Source: Sphingomonas paucimobilis
GTDB lineage: Bacteria; Pseudomonadota; Alphaproteobacteria; Sphingomonadales; Sphingomonadaceae
Direction: 5' to 3'
DNA length: 9,824 nucleotides
NCBI GenBank assembly: GCA_945860425.1
Contig: CAMAQU010000049.1
Location: 1-9,824 of the forward strand
Both the position numbers and the translations under genes were made by a program. The notes under the pieces are model-generated. The model was not told where the DNA came from. It saw only the letters and a list, made by a program, of their open reading frames with translations, and did no database searches. This document shows positions 1 to 7,115 of the stretch, one piece after another (position 1 is the first letter of the stretch; the number at the start of each line of letters is the position of its first letter).

Positions 1-453
1 CTCTGGAGCAAGTGGATTGCGCGCGGCGATGCCGACCCAGCAGCGGATAACGGGCAGAAGTTGCTCAAACTGTTTTTCTGCTTCCAGCTTGGCAAGGATC
101 GCCTGCGCACCTGCAACGTCGCGCGCCTGCAAGTGACTGCCGATCAGCAGTAAATTGGCATCCGCGGGGAGCTTGTTCAATTTTTCAAGCTGACGTGCCG
201 ATGCAAGGGCAAGCGCGCGGTCGCCAGAGGCAACAGCTTCGCGATAGGCTCTGGCTGCAATCAGATCATTGCCCGGCTCGGCCCGTAGAGCTGCCGCATA
301 GGCCGAAAGCGCTGTCTCACTTGCCCCCTCGGCGGCATCGCTGCGGGCCTGAATATAGGCCAGCAGCGCTGATCGCTCGGGCATGCGCGCGGTCGCGCTG
401 CCCGCAAGCAGCGCGAAGATTAAGGCGCTACATATTCGGGTAATTGGGGCCAC
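1..453 (-). CDS. Exported TPR-type protein, 3' end outside window (partial)
   Basis: The visible part is 151 codons, running off the left edge. I chose the GTG at 453 because it follows a GGAGGG ribosome-binding site at good spacing and gives a clear signal peptide: basic MAPITR, a hydrophobic SALIFALLAG core, then a likely cleavage after SATA near residue 22. The ATG at 383 would remove this leader. The mature part is alanine-rich and helical, with repeating patterns such as ALSAYAAALRAEPGND and AGAQAILAKLEAEKQF that suit tetratricopeptide-like repeats. The start overlaps the end of the ETF-QO gene by 26 bases, so the two are probably co-transcribed and translationally coupled. The protein is probably periplasmic. 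Its function cannot be named; TPR proteins usually mediate protein contacts. Confidence is good for the gene and signal peptide, lower for the repeat family. Confidence 0.8.
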   Translation of the reverse strand, partial: MAPITRICSALIFALLAGSATARMPERSALLAYIQARSDAAEGASETALSAYAAALRAEPGNDLIAARAYREAVASGDRALALASARQLEKLNKLPADANLLLIGSHLQARDVAGAQAILAKLEAEKQFEQLLPVIRCWVGIAARNPLAPE

Positions 454-2074
454 CGCCGCCCTCCGGTGTGACCCAGTTGATATTCTGGGTCGGGTCCTTG
501 ATGTCGCAGGTTTTGCAATGGACGCAATTTTGCGCGTTGATCTGCAACCGGGGCTGGCCATCGTCCTTGCCAACGATTTCATAGACGCCGGCCGGGCAAT
601 AACGCTGCGCGGGTTCATCATAGAGCGGCAGGTTGATCTCAACGGGAACCGACGGATCTTTCAGCTGCAAATGGCAGGGCTGGTCTTCTTCATGATTGGT
701 GTTTGAGAGGAACACCGAAGACAGACGGTCAAAGCTGATCACCCCATCCGGCTTTGGATAATCGATTGGCCGATACAAATCCTTACGGCCAATCTGCGTA
801 TGATCGGCATGATGCTTCATCGTGATGGGCAGGCCCATTTTCAGGGTGCGCATCCACATGTCGATGCCCGCTAAAATCGTGCCATAGTCATTGCCATATT
901 TGGCAACGGCGGGTTGCGCATTTTTGACCAGCTTTAGCTCCTTGGCGATCCAGCTGTCATTGAGCGTTGCCTGATAGTCGGCAATTTCATCATGCGCACG
1001 GCCAGCGGCAATGGCGGCCACAATGCTGTCAGCGGCCAACATGCCGGATTTCATGGCCGTATGGCTGCCCTTGATGCGCGGCACGTTCACAAAGCCAGCT
1101 GAACAGCCGATCAATGCACCGCCGGGGAAGGCCAGCTTTGGCACGGATTGCCAGCCGCCTTCGTTAATGGCGCGCGCACCGTAGGAGACGCGCTTGCCGC
1201 CTTCCAGAATCTTGCGAATTTCGGGATGCTGTTTCCACCGCTGAAATTCTTCAAACGGGAAGAGGTGCGGATTTTTATAATCCAGTGCGACGACAAAGCC
1301 GAGCGCGACCTGATTATTCGCCTGATGATAGAGGAAGCCACCGCCCCAGCTGTCGCTCTCCGTCAGCGGCCAGCCCTGCGTGTGGATCACACGGCCGGGC
1401 TCATGCTTGTCTGGGTCAATATCCCAGAGTTCCTTCATGCCAAGGCCATAGACTTGCGGTTGGCAATCCCGCTCCAGATCAAAGCGGGTCTTGAGTTGCT
1501 TGGTCAGGTGTCCGCGCGCGCCCTCGGCAAACAGGGTGTATTTGGCGTGGAGTTCCATGCCTGGCTGATAATCGGATTTTTGGCTGCCATCGCGGGCAAT
1601 GCCCATATCGCCCGTGGCGACGCCCTTAACCGATCCATCCTCATTGAAGAGGACTTCGGCTGCTGGGAAACCGGGGAAAATTTCAACGCCCAGATTTTCG
1701 GCCTGTTGCGCGAGCCAGCGGCAGAGATTACCGAGCGAGCCGGTATAAGTGCCCTTATTGTGCATCCAGCCGGGCGTGAAGAGATGCGGAACCGCCATGT
1801 GGCCGGTGGAGGACATGACCCAGTGATGATTTTCCGTCACCGGAACATCTGCCATCGGGCAGCCCATATCCCGCCAATCTGGCAAAAGCTCATCAATGGC
1901 TTTGGGATCGAAGACTGCGCCCGACAAAATATGTGCGCCGACTTCTGACCCTTTTTCCAAAATGCAGACCGCAAGATCGGCATTGAGCTGTTTCAGCCGG
2001 ATCGCCGCCGACAGACCCGCTGGCCCGCCCCCAACAATCACAACATCATACGGCATCGATTCCCGTTCGCTCAT
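428..2074 (-). CDS. Electron transfer flavoprotein-ubiquinone oxidoreductase (ETF-QO)
   Basis: This 548-residue protein has the usual bacterial ETF-QO length. It accepts electrons from reduced electron-transfer flavoprotein, loaded by acyl-CoA and related dehydrogenases, and passes them through FAD and a 4Fe-4S cluster to membrane ubiquinone. Near the N-terminus the FAD-binding motif VIVGGGPAG covers residues 12-20, followed by an acidic strand end (ILEKG). Family motifs include HILSGAVFDP, GYxG-type glycine-rich stretches and GCSAGFVNVPRIKGSH. The C-terminal ferredoxin-like part carries the cluster cysteines at about 493 (YCPAGVYE), 517, 520 and 523 (NCVHCKTCD). The ATG at 2074 starts right before the family N-terminus and has AAGGAG upstream at slightly long spacing. 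The frame stays open to 2692, but that extension is antisense to the next gene and is rejected. All key residues are present. Confidence 0.97.
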   Translation of the reverse strand: MSERESMPYDVVIVGGGPAGLSAAIRLKQLNADLAVCILEKGSEVGAHILSGAVFDPKAIDELLPDWRDMGCPMADVPVTENHHWVMSSTGHMAVPHLFTPGWMHNKGTYTGSLGNLCRWLAQQAENLGVEIFPGFPAAEVLFNEDGSVKGVATGDMGIARDGSQKSDYQPGMELHAKYTLFAEGARGHLTKQLKTRFDLERDCQPQVYGLGMKELWDIDPDKHEPGRVIHTQGWPLTESDSWGGGFLYHQANNQVALGFVVALDYKNPHLFPFEEFQRWKQHPEIRKILEGGKRVSYGARAINEGGWQSVPKLAFPGGALIGCSAGFVNVPRIKGSHTAMKSGMLAADSIVAAIAAGRAHDEIADYQATLNDSWIAKELKLVKNAQPAVAKYGNDYGTILAGIDMWMRTLKMGLPITMKHHADHTQIGRKDLYRPIDYPKPDGVISFDRLSSVFLSNTNHEEDQPCHLQLKDPSVPVEINLPLYDEPAQRYCPAGVYEIVGKDDGQPRLQINAQNCVHCKTCDIKDPTQNINWVTPEGGGGPNYPNM

Positions 2075-2133
2075 GGCCCCAATATCTCCTTCTTGGCCCT
2101 GGTGCGCTTTAGCGCGACAATGTGTCTGACTGG

Positions 2134-2162
2134 CAGATAGCGAAGCCTTTGCTGTTGACCAA
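2134..2162 (-). promoter_or_regulatory. Candidate promoter for the ETF-QO gene
   Basis: Read on the minus strand, TTGGTC (2162-2157) and TATCTG (2139-2134) are separated by exactly 17 bases. Each box matches about half of the sigma70-type consensus. A start near 2127 would leave a leader of about 50 bases before the ATG at 2074. This lies in the divergent gap, so elements for the plus-strand cluster may overlap it; no convincing plus-strand promoter was found there. Confidence 0.35.
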
Positions 2163-2193
2163 CTAGATTTATGGGGGTTGAAGGCACGTTGTG

Positions 2194-2961
2194 ATGCAAA
2201 TGCCCGTTCCAACCGATCCGCGCTTTGTCGCGGCCGCCCTGCGCTGGTGGGATGATATGGGCGTCGACACGCTGGTGGAGGACGCGCCGCAGCCGTGGTT
2301 GGGCCGTGCCGCAAAGCCCGTTGATCCGCTTGTAACGGCTGAAGAACCCAGGTTTTCCGGGTCGAATGCGCCACCACCAGTCGTGACTGAAGCGCCGCTT
2401 GCGCCTTTGCCGCAGTCGCTTGAGGCACTTGTGGACTGGCTGATGCAGGATCCAGCCGTGCCTGAAGCCGGGCCAGCTGACCGTCGGCTCCGCCCCTTTG
2501 GAATGCCGGGTGCGGCCATTGCCATTGTGACCGACATGCCAGAACCGGGCGATGCAGAGGCGTCCATGCTCCTTTCTGGCGAAGCGGGGCAGTTGTTTGA
2601 CCGGATGCTGGCGGCGATCGGGCTGGATCGATCCTGCGTCTATTGCCTGCCTTTATGTCCGGGGCGGCCGCCAACAGGGCGCTTATCGCCATCGGCCCTT
2701 ACCCGGCTTGGGGAGATTGCCCGTCACCATCTCGCTCTGGCTGCACCCCAACGCGTTTGGCTGTTGGGCCAAGCGACAAGCCAAGCGCTCTTGGGGGAGG
2801 ATGCGACTACATCTCCCGACAAAATGGGTGCGGATATGAAGCAGGTGGCAGAGGGCCTGCCGTGCATTGCCAGCCTGCATCCCCGGCTGCTTTTGCAAAC
2901 GCCTCAGCGCAAGGCCGCTGTCTGGAAAGATATGCAAGCCTTGATCGGGGGAATGTCGTGA
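2194..2961 (+). CDS. Degenerate uracil-DNA glycosylase-like protein (UDG superfamily)
   Basis: The 255-residue protein aligns by eye with family 4 uracil-DNA glycosylases in its second half. EAGQLFDRMLAAIGLDR (about 130-146) matches the family RAGQLLDRML-AIGLDR block, VYCLPLCPGRPP matches VYITNVVKCRPP, and LHPRLLLQTPQRKAAVW (about 228-244) matches the HPSYLLR-P--K--VW block with the conserved His at 229. However, the usual GEAPG motif reads TDMPEPG, and the Fe-S ligand positions seem lost; only a local C148/C151/C155 group remains. The first 100 residues are Pro/Ala-rich and not recognisable. Enzyme activity is therefore uncertain. ATG 2194 and GTG 2191 both follow GAAGG (2180-2184); I chose the ATG. 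Its stop overlaps the start of the transglycosylase gene by 4 bases. Confidence 0.8.
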   Translation: MQMPVPTDPRFVAAALRWWDDMGVDTLVEDAPQPWLGRAAKPVDPLVTAEEPRFSGSNAPPPVVTEAPLAPLPQSLEALVDWLMQDPAVPEAGPADRRLRPFGMPGAAIAIVTDMPEPGDAEASMLLSGEAGQLFDRMLAAIGLDRSCVYCLPLCPGRPPTGRLSPSALTRLGEIARHHLALAAPQRVWLLGQATSQALLGEDATTSPDKMGADMKQVAEGLPCIASLHPRLLLQTPQRKAAVWKDMQALIGGMS

Positions 2962-4697
2962 GACATTTGAGCCGCCTGATTGCAATTGGTTTGAGCCTCA
3001 TGGTCGCTTTACCAGTAGTGGCGCAAGACATGCAGATGCAGAGCAGCTTGGCTGCCAATTTCGCGCCCCAACTCGGCCCCAATGCGCGGCAGCGTTACAA
3101 GGATGTCTTCGTTGCGATCCGCGAGGGGCGCTGGGAAGACGCACAGGCCAATTTGGACGACATGCCCTTTGGCCCATTGCATGATGTCGCGCGTGCAGAG
3201 CTATTTTTGGCGAAGGGCTCGCCCAAGGTGGAGGCAGAGCAGCTGTTGGACATGCTTGGGCGCTCCCCCTTTCTGCCGCAAGCACCGCAACTGGCGCGGC
3301 TTGCCCGCACGCGGGGCATAGAGGACACAGTTAATCTGCCGGTTGCGCGCGATTTGATCTGGCTCGGCAGCGCGCCGCGCCGCACCCGGGTGCAGCAGAC
3401 CAAGGATCCGTTGGCCACATCTGTCAACGCGCAGATCCAGCCGCTGATCAAGGACAATATCCCGTTTGAGGCAGAGGCGATCCTGCTGGAGAATGATCCA
3501 AATCTCTCCCCGGAAGGCCGCTCAGAACTGTTCCAGCGCGTGGCCTGGTCTTATTTCATCACCGGCGATGATGATGCCGCCCGGCGGCTGGCCGCGATTG
3601 GGCAGGCGGGATCGGGCGAATGGGCCGCATTGTCCGATTGGACGCAAGGTCTGTCCGCTTGGCGCAGTCGGGATTTTAATGGCGCCTATGCCGCTTTTAA
3701 CTCCGCCGCCGTCCGATTTCAGGATGATGATAAATCATCCGCATCGCATTTCTGGGCGGCGCGTGCAGCCTTGGCCTCTGGCCAGCCGAACTTTGCTGAC
3801 GCCCATTTGAAGGCGGCGGCGCGATATGCAGAAACATTTTATGGGATGCTGGCAGCAGAGCGGCTTGGCCTGCCCAAGATGATCCAGAAGATGCCCGATC
3901 ATGTGGGCGATGTTGAACAGCTTCCCAATGTGCGCGCAGCCTTGGCGCTGGCTGAAATTGAGGAGACTGATCTTGCCGATGAAGTCATCCGGTATCAGGC
4001 CCGCATTGGCGACCCGCGCAAACATGCGGCCCTTGCCGCCCTTGCCGGGCGGATGGACTTGCCCGCAACGCAATTATGGTTGGCGCATAATGGCCCGGCT
4101 GGCGCACGGGCCCCGGCCTCTGCCCGCTATCCAATGCCGCAGGGCTGGGCACCGGAAGGCGGCTGGCGGGTGGACCGGGCCTTGGTCTTTGCCCATGCGC
4201 TTCAGGAATCGCAATTTCGCACGCGTGTGGTCAGTCCAGCGGGCGCGCAGGGCCTGATGCAGGTCATGCCGGGCACCGCCGCTATGTTGGCGCGGCAAAA
4301 GGGCCGAACCAACGTTGGATCGCTCAACAATCCGGCGACCAATATGGAATATGGGCAGAGCTTTATTGAACGGCTGCGCGATATGCCTGTGACGGGCGGA
4401 ATGCTGCCAAAGGTGATTGCCGCCTATAATGCCGGGCCGTTACCGGTTGAGACATGGAATCAGCGCACGCGCGATAATGCCGACCCGCTGCTCTACATTG
4501 AATCCATCCCCTATTGGGAAACGCGGGGCTATGTGACGATTATTCTGCGCAATTACTGGATGTATCAGCTTCAATCCGGCGCTCGGGCGACCAGCCTGTC
4601 CGCCTTGGCCCAAGGCATGTGGCCGCGCTTTCCGGGTCTGCCGGGCCCAACAGCGGTGCGCCCAGAACGGATTGCAGGGGCAGCCAGTGCCAATTGA
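2958..4697 (+). CDS. Soluble lytic murein transglycosylase (Slt70-like), exported
   Basis: This 579-residue protein probably cleaves the MurNAc-GlcNAc bond of peptidoglycan in the periplasm, leaving 1,6-anhydro ends. The GTG start at 2958 overlaps the previous stop (GTGA), has GGGGGA upstream, and gives a signal peptide: MRHLSR, a hydrophobic run LIAIGLSLMVALP, and likely cleavage after VVA at residue 22. Residues 30-390 are alanine-rich helices that fit the Slt70 superhelical U-domain. The catalytic SLT domain is at about 400-560: HALQESQF with the catalytic Glu at 417, then AGAQGLMQVMPGTA, and AYNAGP at 489-494. The last three are hallmark motifs. The frame stays open upstream to 2643, but that part overlaps the UDG-like gene and is rejected. 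It sits in the middle of a plus-strand cluster and is probably translated by coupling. Confidence 0.95.
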   Translation: MRHLSRLIAIGLSLMVALPVVAQDMQMQSSLAANFAPQLGPNARQRYKDVFVAIREGRWEDAQANLDDMPFGPLHDVARAELFLAKGSPKVEAEQLLDMLGRSPFLPQAPQLARLARTRGIEDTVNLPVARDLIWLGSAPRRTRVQQTKDPLATSVNAQIQPLIKDNIPFEAEAILLENDPNLSPEGRSELFQRVAWSYFITGDDDAARRLAAIGQAGSGEWAALSDWTQGLSAWRSRDFNGAYAAFNSAAVRFQDDDKSSASHFWAARAALASGQPNFADAHLKAAARYAETFYGMLAAERLGLPKMIQKMPDHVGDVEQLPNVRAALALAEIEETDLADEVIRYQARIGDPRKHAALAALAGRMDLPATQLWLAHNGPAGARAPASARYPMPQGWAPEGGWRVDRALVFAHALQESQFRTRVVSPAGAQGLMQVMPGTAAMLARQKGRTNVGSLNNPATNMEYGQSFIERLRDMPVTGGMLPKVIAAYNAGPLPVETWNQRTRDNADPLLYIESIPYWETRGYVTIILRNYWMYQLQSGARATSLSALAQGMWPRFPGLPGPTAVRPERIAGAASAN

Positions 4698-5214
4698 TCC
4701 CGCCCGTGATTTTCTGCCCATTGGCATTGCCGTTCTGACCATTTCAGACAGCCGGACGAAAGAGACGGATGGCTCTGGCGGCTATTTATGCAATGCCCTG
4801 CAAGATCTGGGGCATAGGCTGGCGGATTATCAGATTGTTGCTGACGATGTGGCCGTCATTCAGGCACAAGTGACCGCTTGGGTCGCAGATCCGGAAGTCG
4901 CCTGCATCCTGACCACGGGCGGCACAGGTGTGACCGGCCGGGATGTCACGCCCGAGGCGCTGGCCGCAATTGGTGGGCGCGAAATCCCCGGCTTTGGTGA
5001 GCTGTTCCGCTGGATCAGCTTTGATAAGATTGGCACCTCCACCATCCAATCGCGCGCCATTGGCTATGTGATGGGGGAAACCTATGTCTTTGCCCTACCA
5101 GGATCGACCGGGGCGTGCCGAGACGGATGGGAAAACATCCTGATCCATCAGCTCGACAGCCGCTTTCGGCCGTGCAACTTCATCGAGCTGATGGGCCGTC
5201 TCGGCGAGCGATAA
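4687..5214 (+). CDS. moaB: Molybdenum cofactor biosynthesis protein B (MoaB/Mog family)
   Basis: This 175-residue cytosolic protein belongs to the MoaB/MogA family, which binds molybdopterin and, in active members, adenylylates it before molybdate insertion. Visible family motifs are AVLTISDSR (15-23), the glycine-rich TTGGTGVTGRDVTPEA (76-91) and ALPGSTGACRDGW (136-148). I chose the GTG at 4687 because AGGGG lies 6 bases upstream and the resulting N-terminus, MPIDPARDF-PI-IAVLT, matches alphaproteobacterial members; a TTG at 4672 is the alternative. The start overlaps the transglycosylase stop by 11 bases, so translation is probably coupled. No other cofactor gene is nearby, and nothing suggests a molybdenum riboswitch because the start lies inside the previous gene. 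The stop is 5 bases from the convergent ligase stop. Confidence 0.94.
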   Translation: MPIDPARDFLPIGIAVLTISDSRTKETDGSGGYLCNALQDLGHRLADYQIVADDVAVIQAQVTAWVADPEVACILTTGGTGVTGRDVTPEALAAIGGREIPGFGELFRWISFDKIGTSTIQSRAIGYVMGETYVFALPGSTGACRDGWENILIHQLDSRFRPCNFIELMGRLGER

Positions 5215-5219
5215 CTGGC

Positions 5220-6830
5220 TCAGGCGGCGCTCACCGCCTTCAGCTCATAATCCTTATATTGCTTGCGCAATTCCGCCTTTTGGATCTTGCCCGTGCCCGT
5301 ATGGGGCAGGCTGTCAACGAACAGGACTTCATCGGGGAGCCACCATTTGACGACTTGTCCGGCCAGATAATTGACCACATCGGCCTCGCTGAGCGTCGCG
5401 CCCTCTTTGCGGACGACGAGCAATATGGGTCGTTCATCCCATTTGGGGTGTTTGACGCCAATGGCGGCGGCTTCGGCGACACCGGGGCAGCCGACGGCTG
5501 CATTTTCAAGCTCCACTGAACTAATCCATTCGCCGCCAGATTTGATGACGTCCTTGGCGCGATCGGTGATTTGCATTGTGCCATCGGCATGGATGACGGA
5601 GACATCGCCGGTATCAAACCATTGCTCAGCATCCACAGCATCGGCCTCTGCCTTGAAATAGCGCTTCACGACCCAAGGGCCGCGAATCTGCAACCGGCCA
5701 GAGCTGGTGCCATCGCGGGGCAGGACATTATCCTCATCATCGACAATGCGCAGCTCCACGCCAAAGGGCACGCGGCCTTGCTTGTAGACAATGTCAATCT
5801 GCTCGTCGAGCGTCAGCTCATCCCAATTGGGTGTGGGCGAACCCATGGTGCCAATGGGCGATGTTTCCGTCATGCCCCAGGCATGGGCGACGCGAACGCC
5901 CTGTTTCATTAGCCGTTCAATCATGGCGCGTGGCGCTGCTGACCCGCCAATGGTGACCAGCCGCAATTTGCCGAGCGACGCATCGCCACCCGCCTTGGCC
6001 GTAGCGTCCAAATGCTGGAACATGGCAAGCCAGACAGTGGGGACGCCTGCGGAATGGGTCACGCCCTCATCGCGCATCAGCTTGTGCAGCGTGGGTGCAT
6101 CATTGGTGGTCGAAAAGACGAACTTCACACCAGCGGCGGCACCCGCAAAGGGCAGGCCCCAGCTGGCGGCATGGAACATCGGCACAATGGGCAGCAGCAC
6201 CGCTGCGCAGGACAGATCAAAAATGCTGGGCGCAATTTCCGCCATGGCGTGCAGCATGGTGGAGCGATGCTGATAGAGAACACCCTTGGGATTGCCCGTC
6301 GTGCCGCTGGTGTAGCAAAGCATGCACGGATCACGCTCATCGCCCATCACCCAGTCAAAGGCGCCGTCCATATCGCGCATCAGCGCGCCATAGCTGTCGT
6401 CGCTGTCAAACACGATGAAGTGCTCCACCGTCTTCAAATGCGGTTTCAGCCGGTCGATAATCGGTTGGAATTGGGCATCATACATCAGCACCCGGTCTTC
6501 GGCGTGGTTCATGATGTAGATCAGGTCTTCATCAAACAGACGGATATTGACGGTGTGGATCACGCCGCCACAGCCAATGGCGCCATACCAAGCCGCCAAA
6601 TGGCGGTGATGGTTCATGGCAAAGGTGGCGATCCGATCCCCCGGCTTTAGGCCCCATTTGGTAAAGGCCTGCGCCAGCTTGCGCGCTTCCAGTGCGACGC
6701 CCGCCCAATTGGTCCGTTCAATCTGCCCATCGGCCCAGCGCGTCAGGATTTCCCGCGGGCCATGTTCGCGCGCTGCATAATCAATCAGGTGCGTTACCCG
6801 AAGTTCCCAATCCTGCATGCATCCAAGCAT
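5220..6830 (-). CDS. AlkK-like fatty-acyl-CoA ligase (AMP-forming)
   Basis: This 536-residue member of the ANL (acyl-adenylate) superfamily activates a fatty acid to acyl-AMP and then to acyl-CoA in the cytosol. Motifs seen in order are the AMP-binding loop YTSGTTGNPKG (173-183), AWGMTETSP (317-325), a DTGDV block with the ribose-binding Asp, the hinge region DRAKDVIKSGGEWIS, and the C-terminal catalytic Lys in GTGKIQK (about 515). The N-terminus MLGCMQDWEL and blocks such as NHAEDRV resemble medium-chain AlkK ligases. I chose ATG 6830 because it matches that N-terminus and has GGGG 6 bases upstream; ATGs at 6836 and 6842 are alternatives. The chain-length preference cannot be read from sequence. 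It appears to be a single-gene unit, convergent with moaB. ETF-QO nearby acts in the same fatty-acid oxidation process. Confidence 0.95.
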   Translation of the reverse strand: MLGCMQDWELRVTHLIDYAAREHGPREILTRWADGQIERTNWAGVALEARKLAQAFTKWGLKPGDRIATFAMNHHRHLAAWYGAIGCGGVIHTVNIRLFDEDLIYIMNHAEDRVLMYDAQFQPIIDRLKPHLKTVEHFIVFDSDDSYGALMRDMDGAFDWVMGDERDPCMLCYTSGTTGNPKGVLYQHRSTMLHAMAEIAPSIFDLSCAAVLLPIVPMFHAASWGLPFAGAAAGVKFVFSTTNDAPTLHKLMRDEGVTHSAGVPTVWLAMFQHLDATAKAGGDASLGKLRLVTIGGSAAPRAMIERLMKQGVRVAHAWGMTETSPIGTMGSPTPNWDELTLDEQIDIVYKQGRVPFGVELRIVDDEDNVLPRDGTSSGRLQIRGPWVVKRYFKAEADAVDAEQWFDTGDVSVIHADGTMQITDRAKDVIKSGGEWISSVELENAAVGCPGVAEAAAIGVKHPKWDERPILLVVRKEGATLSEADVVNYLAGQVVKWWLPDEVLFVDSLPHTGTGKIQKAELRKQYKDYELKAVSAA

Positions 6831-6942
6831 CGTCATCCCCATCCGTTCTTATAGACTGTTTGACGCAATAAATGGCGTGATGCGGGCCACAGCGCAAGAG
6901 CCAAGCTTTGGGTCAGGGGGAGGCGATTCGCACATTATGCCA

Positions 6943-6952
6943 GGGTGCACCC
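6943..6952. repeat. 10-base palindrome GGGTGCACCC
   Basis: GGGTGCACCC is a perfect palindrome in the gap between the acyl-CoA ligase and the CHAP gene, just left of the TGAGT/ACTCA repeat cluster. It could be an operator half-site pair or chance in GC-rich DNA. No regulator gene lies beside it, so no function is assigned. Confidence 0.35.
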
Positions 6953-6961
6953 CTTTGCCCG

Positions 6962-7035
6962 TCGATGAGTCGACGTGAGTCTACGATGAGTTGAATTCGC
7001 CGCACCACTCATCCCAACGACTCATCGATTCATCG
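6962..7035. repeat. Cluster of TGAGT/ACTCA repeats with perfect 11-base inverted arms
   Basis: TGAGT occurs at 6966, 6976 and 6987, that is 10 and 11 bases apart, about one helical turn. The inverse ACTCA follows at 7007 and 7020, with a variant ATTCA at 7028. The outer copies extend to perfect 11-base inverted arms: TCGATGAGTCG (6962-6972) and CGACTCATCGA (7018-7028). An inner pair, GATGAGT (6985-6991) and ACTCATC (7007-7013), is nested inside. Two more ACTCA copies occur at 7075 and 7087. The array lies in the divergent gap between the ligase and the CHAP gene, so a multi-site operator for one or both genes is plausible. A cruciform or transcribed hairpin is the alternative. The protein that would bind is unknown. 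Confidence 0.65.
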
Positions 7036-7043
7036 CTGCGCGC

Positions 7044-7097
7044 TTGGCCAGCCGATCAGTGGCCCCCAAGGAAAACTCACGGAGCCACTCAGGCCAA
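7044..7097 (+). other. Possible leader hairpin ahead of the CHAP gene
   Basis: TTGGCC (7044-7049) can pair with GGCCAA (7092-7097), and AGTGGC (7058-7063) with GCCACT (7084-7089), giving two 6-base helices separated by an uneven internal loop and closed by a 20-base loop. It ends three bases before the GGGGG ribosome-binding site at 7100-7104. It may be a structured 5' leader, or chance pairing in GC-rich DNA. Confidence 0.3.
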
Positions 7098-7115
7098 CCG
7101 GGGGATATCGACACA

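Noticed and set aside
1148..1948. 266-codon open frame opposite ETF-QO
   Set aside because: It is a mirror frame produced by GC-rich codon usage of a certain gene; it has no recognisable domain.
2075..2692. 206-codon N-terminal extension of the ETF-QO frame
   Set aside because: It is antisense to the UDG-like gene, has no family similarity, and the FAD-binding N-terminus begins right after the ATG at 2074.
2643..2957. Upstream extension of the transglycosylase frame
   Set aside because: It overlaps the UDG-like gene in another frame, and the signal peptide starts at GTG 2958.
5203..5236. Hairpin GGCGAGCG/CGCTCACC at the moaB-ligase junction as a shared terminator
   Set aside because: The stem has a mismatch, the loop is 17 bases long, and no T-run follows on either strand.
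6012..6650. 212-codon open frame opposite the acyl-CoA ligase
   Set aside because: It is antisense to motif-bearing coding sequence, is His-rich in the way mirror frames are, and has no domain.
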